From RGIG3009 sp964389495 (lineage in GTDB: Bacteria; Bacillota; Clostridia; Oscillospirales; Acutalibacteraceae), in contig CAYMDU010000036.1 of the NCBI GenBank assembly GCA_964389495.1, positions 1 to 13,879 of the forward strand: a stretch of 13,879 nucleotides of DNA, written 5' to 3'. The notes under the pieces are model-generated. The model was not told where the DNA came from. It saw only the letters and a list, made by a program, of their open reading frames with translations, and did no database searches. Positions 13,847-13,879 of this stretch are shown piece by piece. Every line of letters starts with the position of its first letter. The first letter of the stretch is position 1. The position numbers and the translations under genes are program-made.

Positions 13847-13879
13847 GCCTCCCCTGCGTAAGGTCGCGAAGGCAGTGAA
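13847..13879 (+). repeat. Repeat copy cut by window end
   Basis: This 33-base block matches 13469-13501 with two substitutions and probably continues beyond the window, as its partner does. Confidence 0.6.

Noticed and set aside
13420..13879. CRISPR array
   Set aside because: The repeats are irregularly spaced, palindromic, in both orientations and differ in length; there are no uniform spacers and no cas genes.

Overview
The window looks like a chromosomal cell-envelope locus from a Gram-positive Clostridia bacterium, most likely an Oscillospirales (Ruminococcaceae/Oscillospiraceae) gut-type organism. The signs are moderately GC-rich coding sequence with strong GAGGTG/AAGGAGG ribosome binding sites, threonine-rich lipoprotein linkers, lipoboxes, a sortase-like NTKTG tail, a lipoteichoic acid synthase family gene, and many small palindromic dispersed repeats. 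The taxonomic call is inference from style; there is no rRNA or marker gene here.

Layout, left to right. A partial palindromic repeat and a terminator (1-236) precede a very large minus-strand surface protein (287-4984) with five CBM-like jelly-roll modules, two Big_2-type Ig domains, a CARDB-like domain, a GH16-type catalytic domain with an intact ExDxxE motif, a small helical domain, an acidic stalk and a sorting tail. Its promoter region abuts a truncated dispersed repeat (5122-5231). Next is a minus-strand three-gene operon (7483 down to 5357): a 105-residue protein of unknown function, a LamG-type single-pass membrane protein and a second single-pass membrane protein. Its promoter is divergent from a plus-strand two-gene operon (7630-10389), an LTA synthase family enzyme followed by a diacylglycerol-kinase family lipid kinase. 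Tandem terminators separate that operon from a convergent minus-strand PrsA/SurA-like lipoprotein (10516-11673). A minus-strand threonine-rich lipoprotein with an internal duplication (11846-12556) and a plus-strand NlpC/P60-fold lipoprotein lacking its catalytic residues (12685-13320) are divergently transcribed from a symmetric promoter pair. The last 500 bases are a cluster of nested palindromic repeats.

Seven of nine proteins are exported or membrane-bound. The best-supported joint function is lipoteichoic acid polymerisation coupled to recycling of the diacylglycerol it releases. Around it sit surface glycan binding/hydrolysis and three lipoproteins, one of which resembles a secretion foldase. 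The most unusual items are the catalytically dead NlpC/P60 lipoprotein and its divergent partner, the degenerate foldase with an acidic insert, the uncharacterised LamG operon, and a MITE-like repeat with one copy just upstream of the GH16 promoter. No tRNA, rRNA, CRISPR array, transposase or phage gene was seen.
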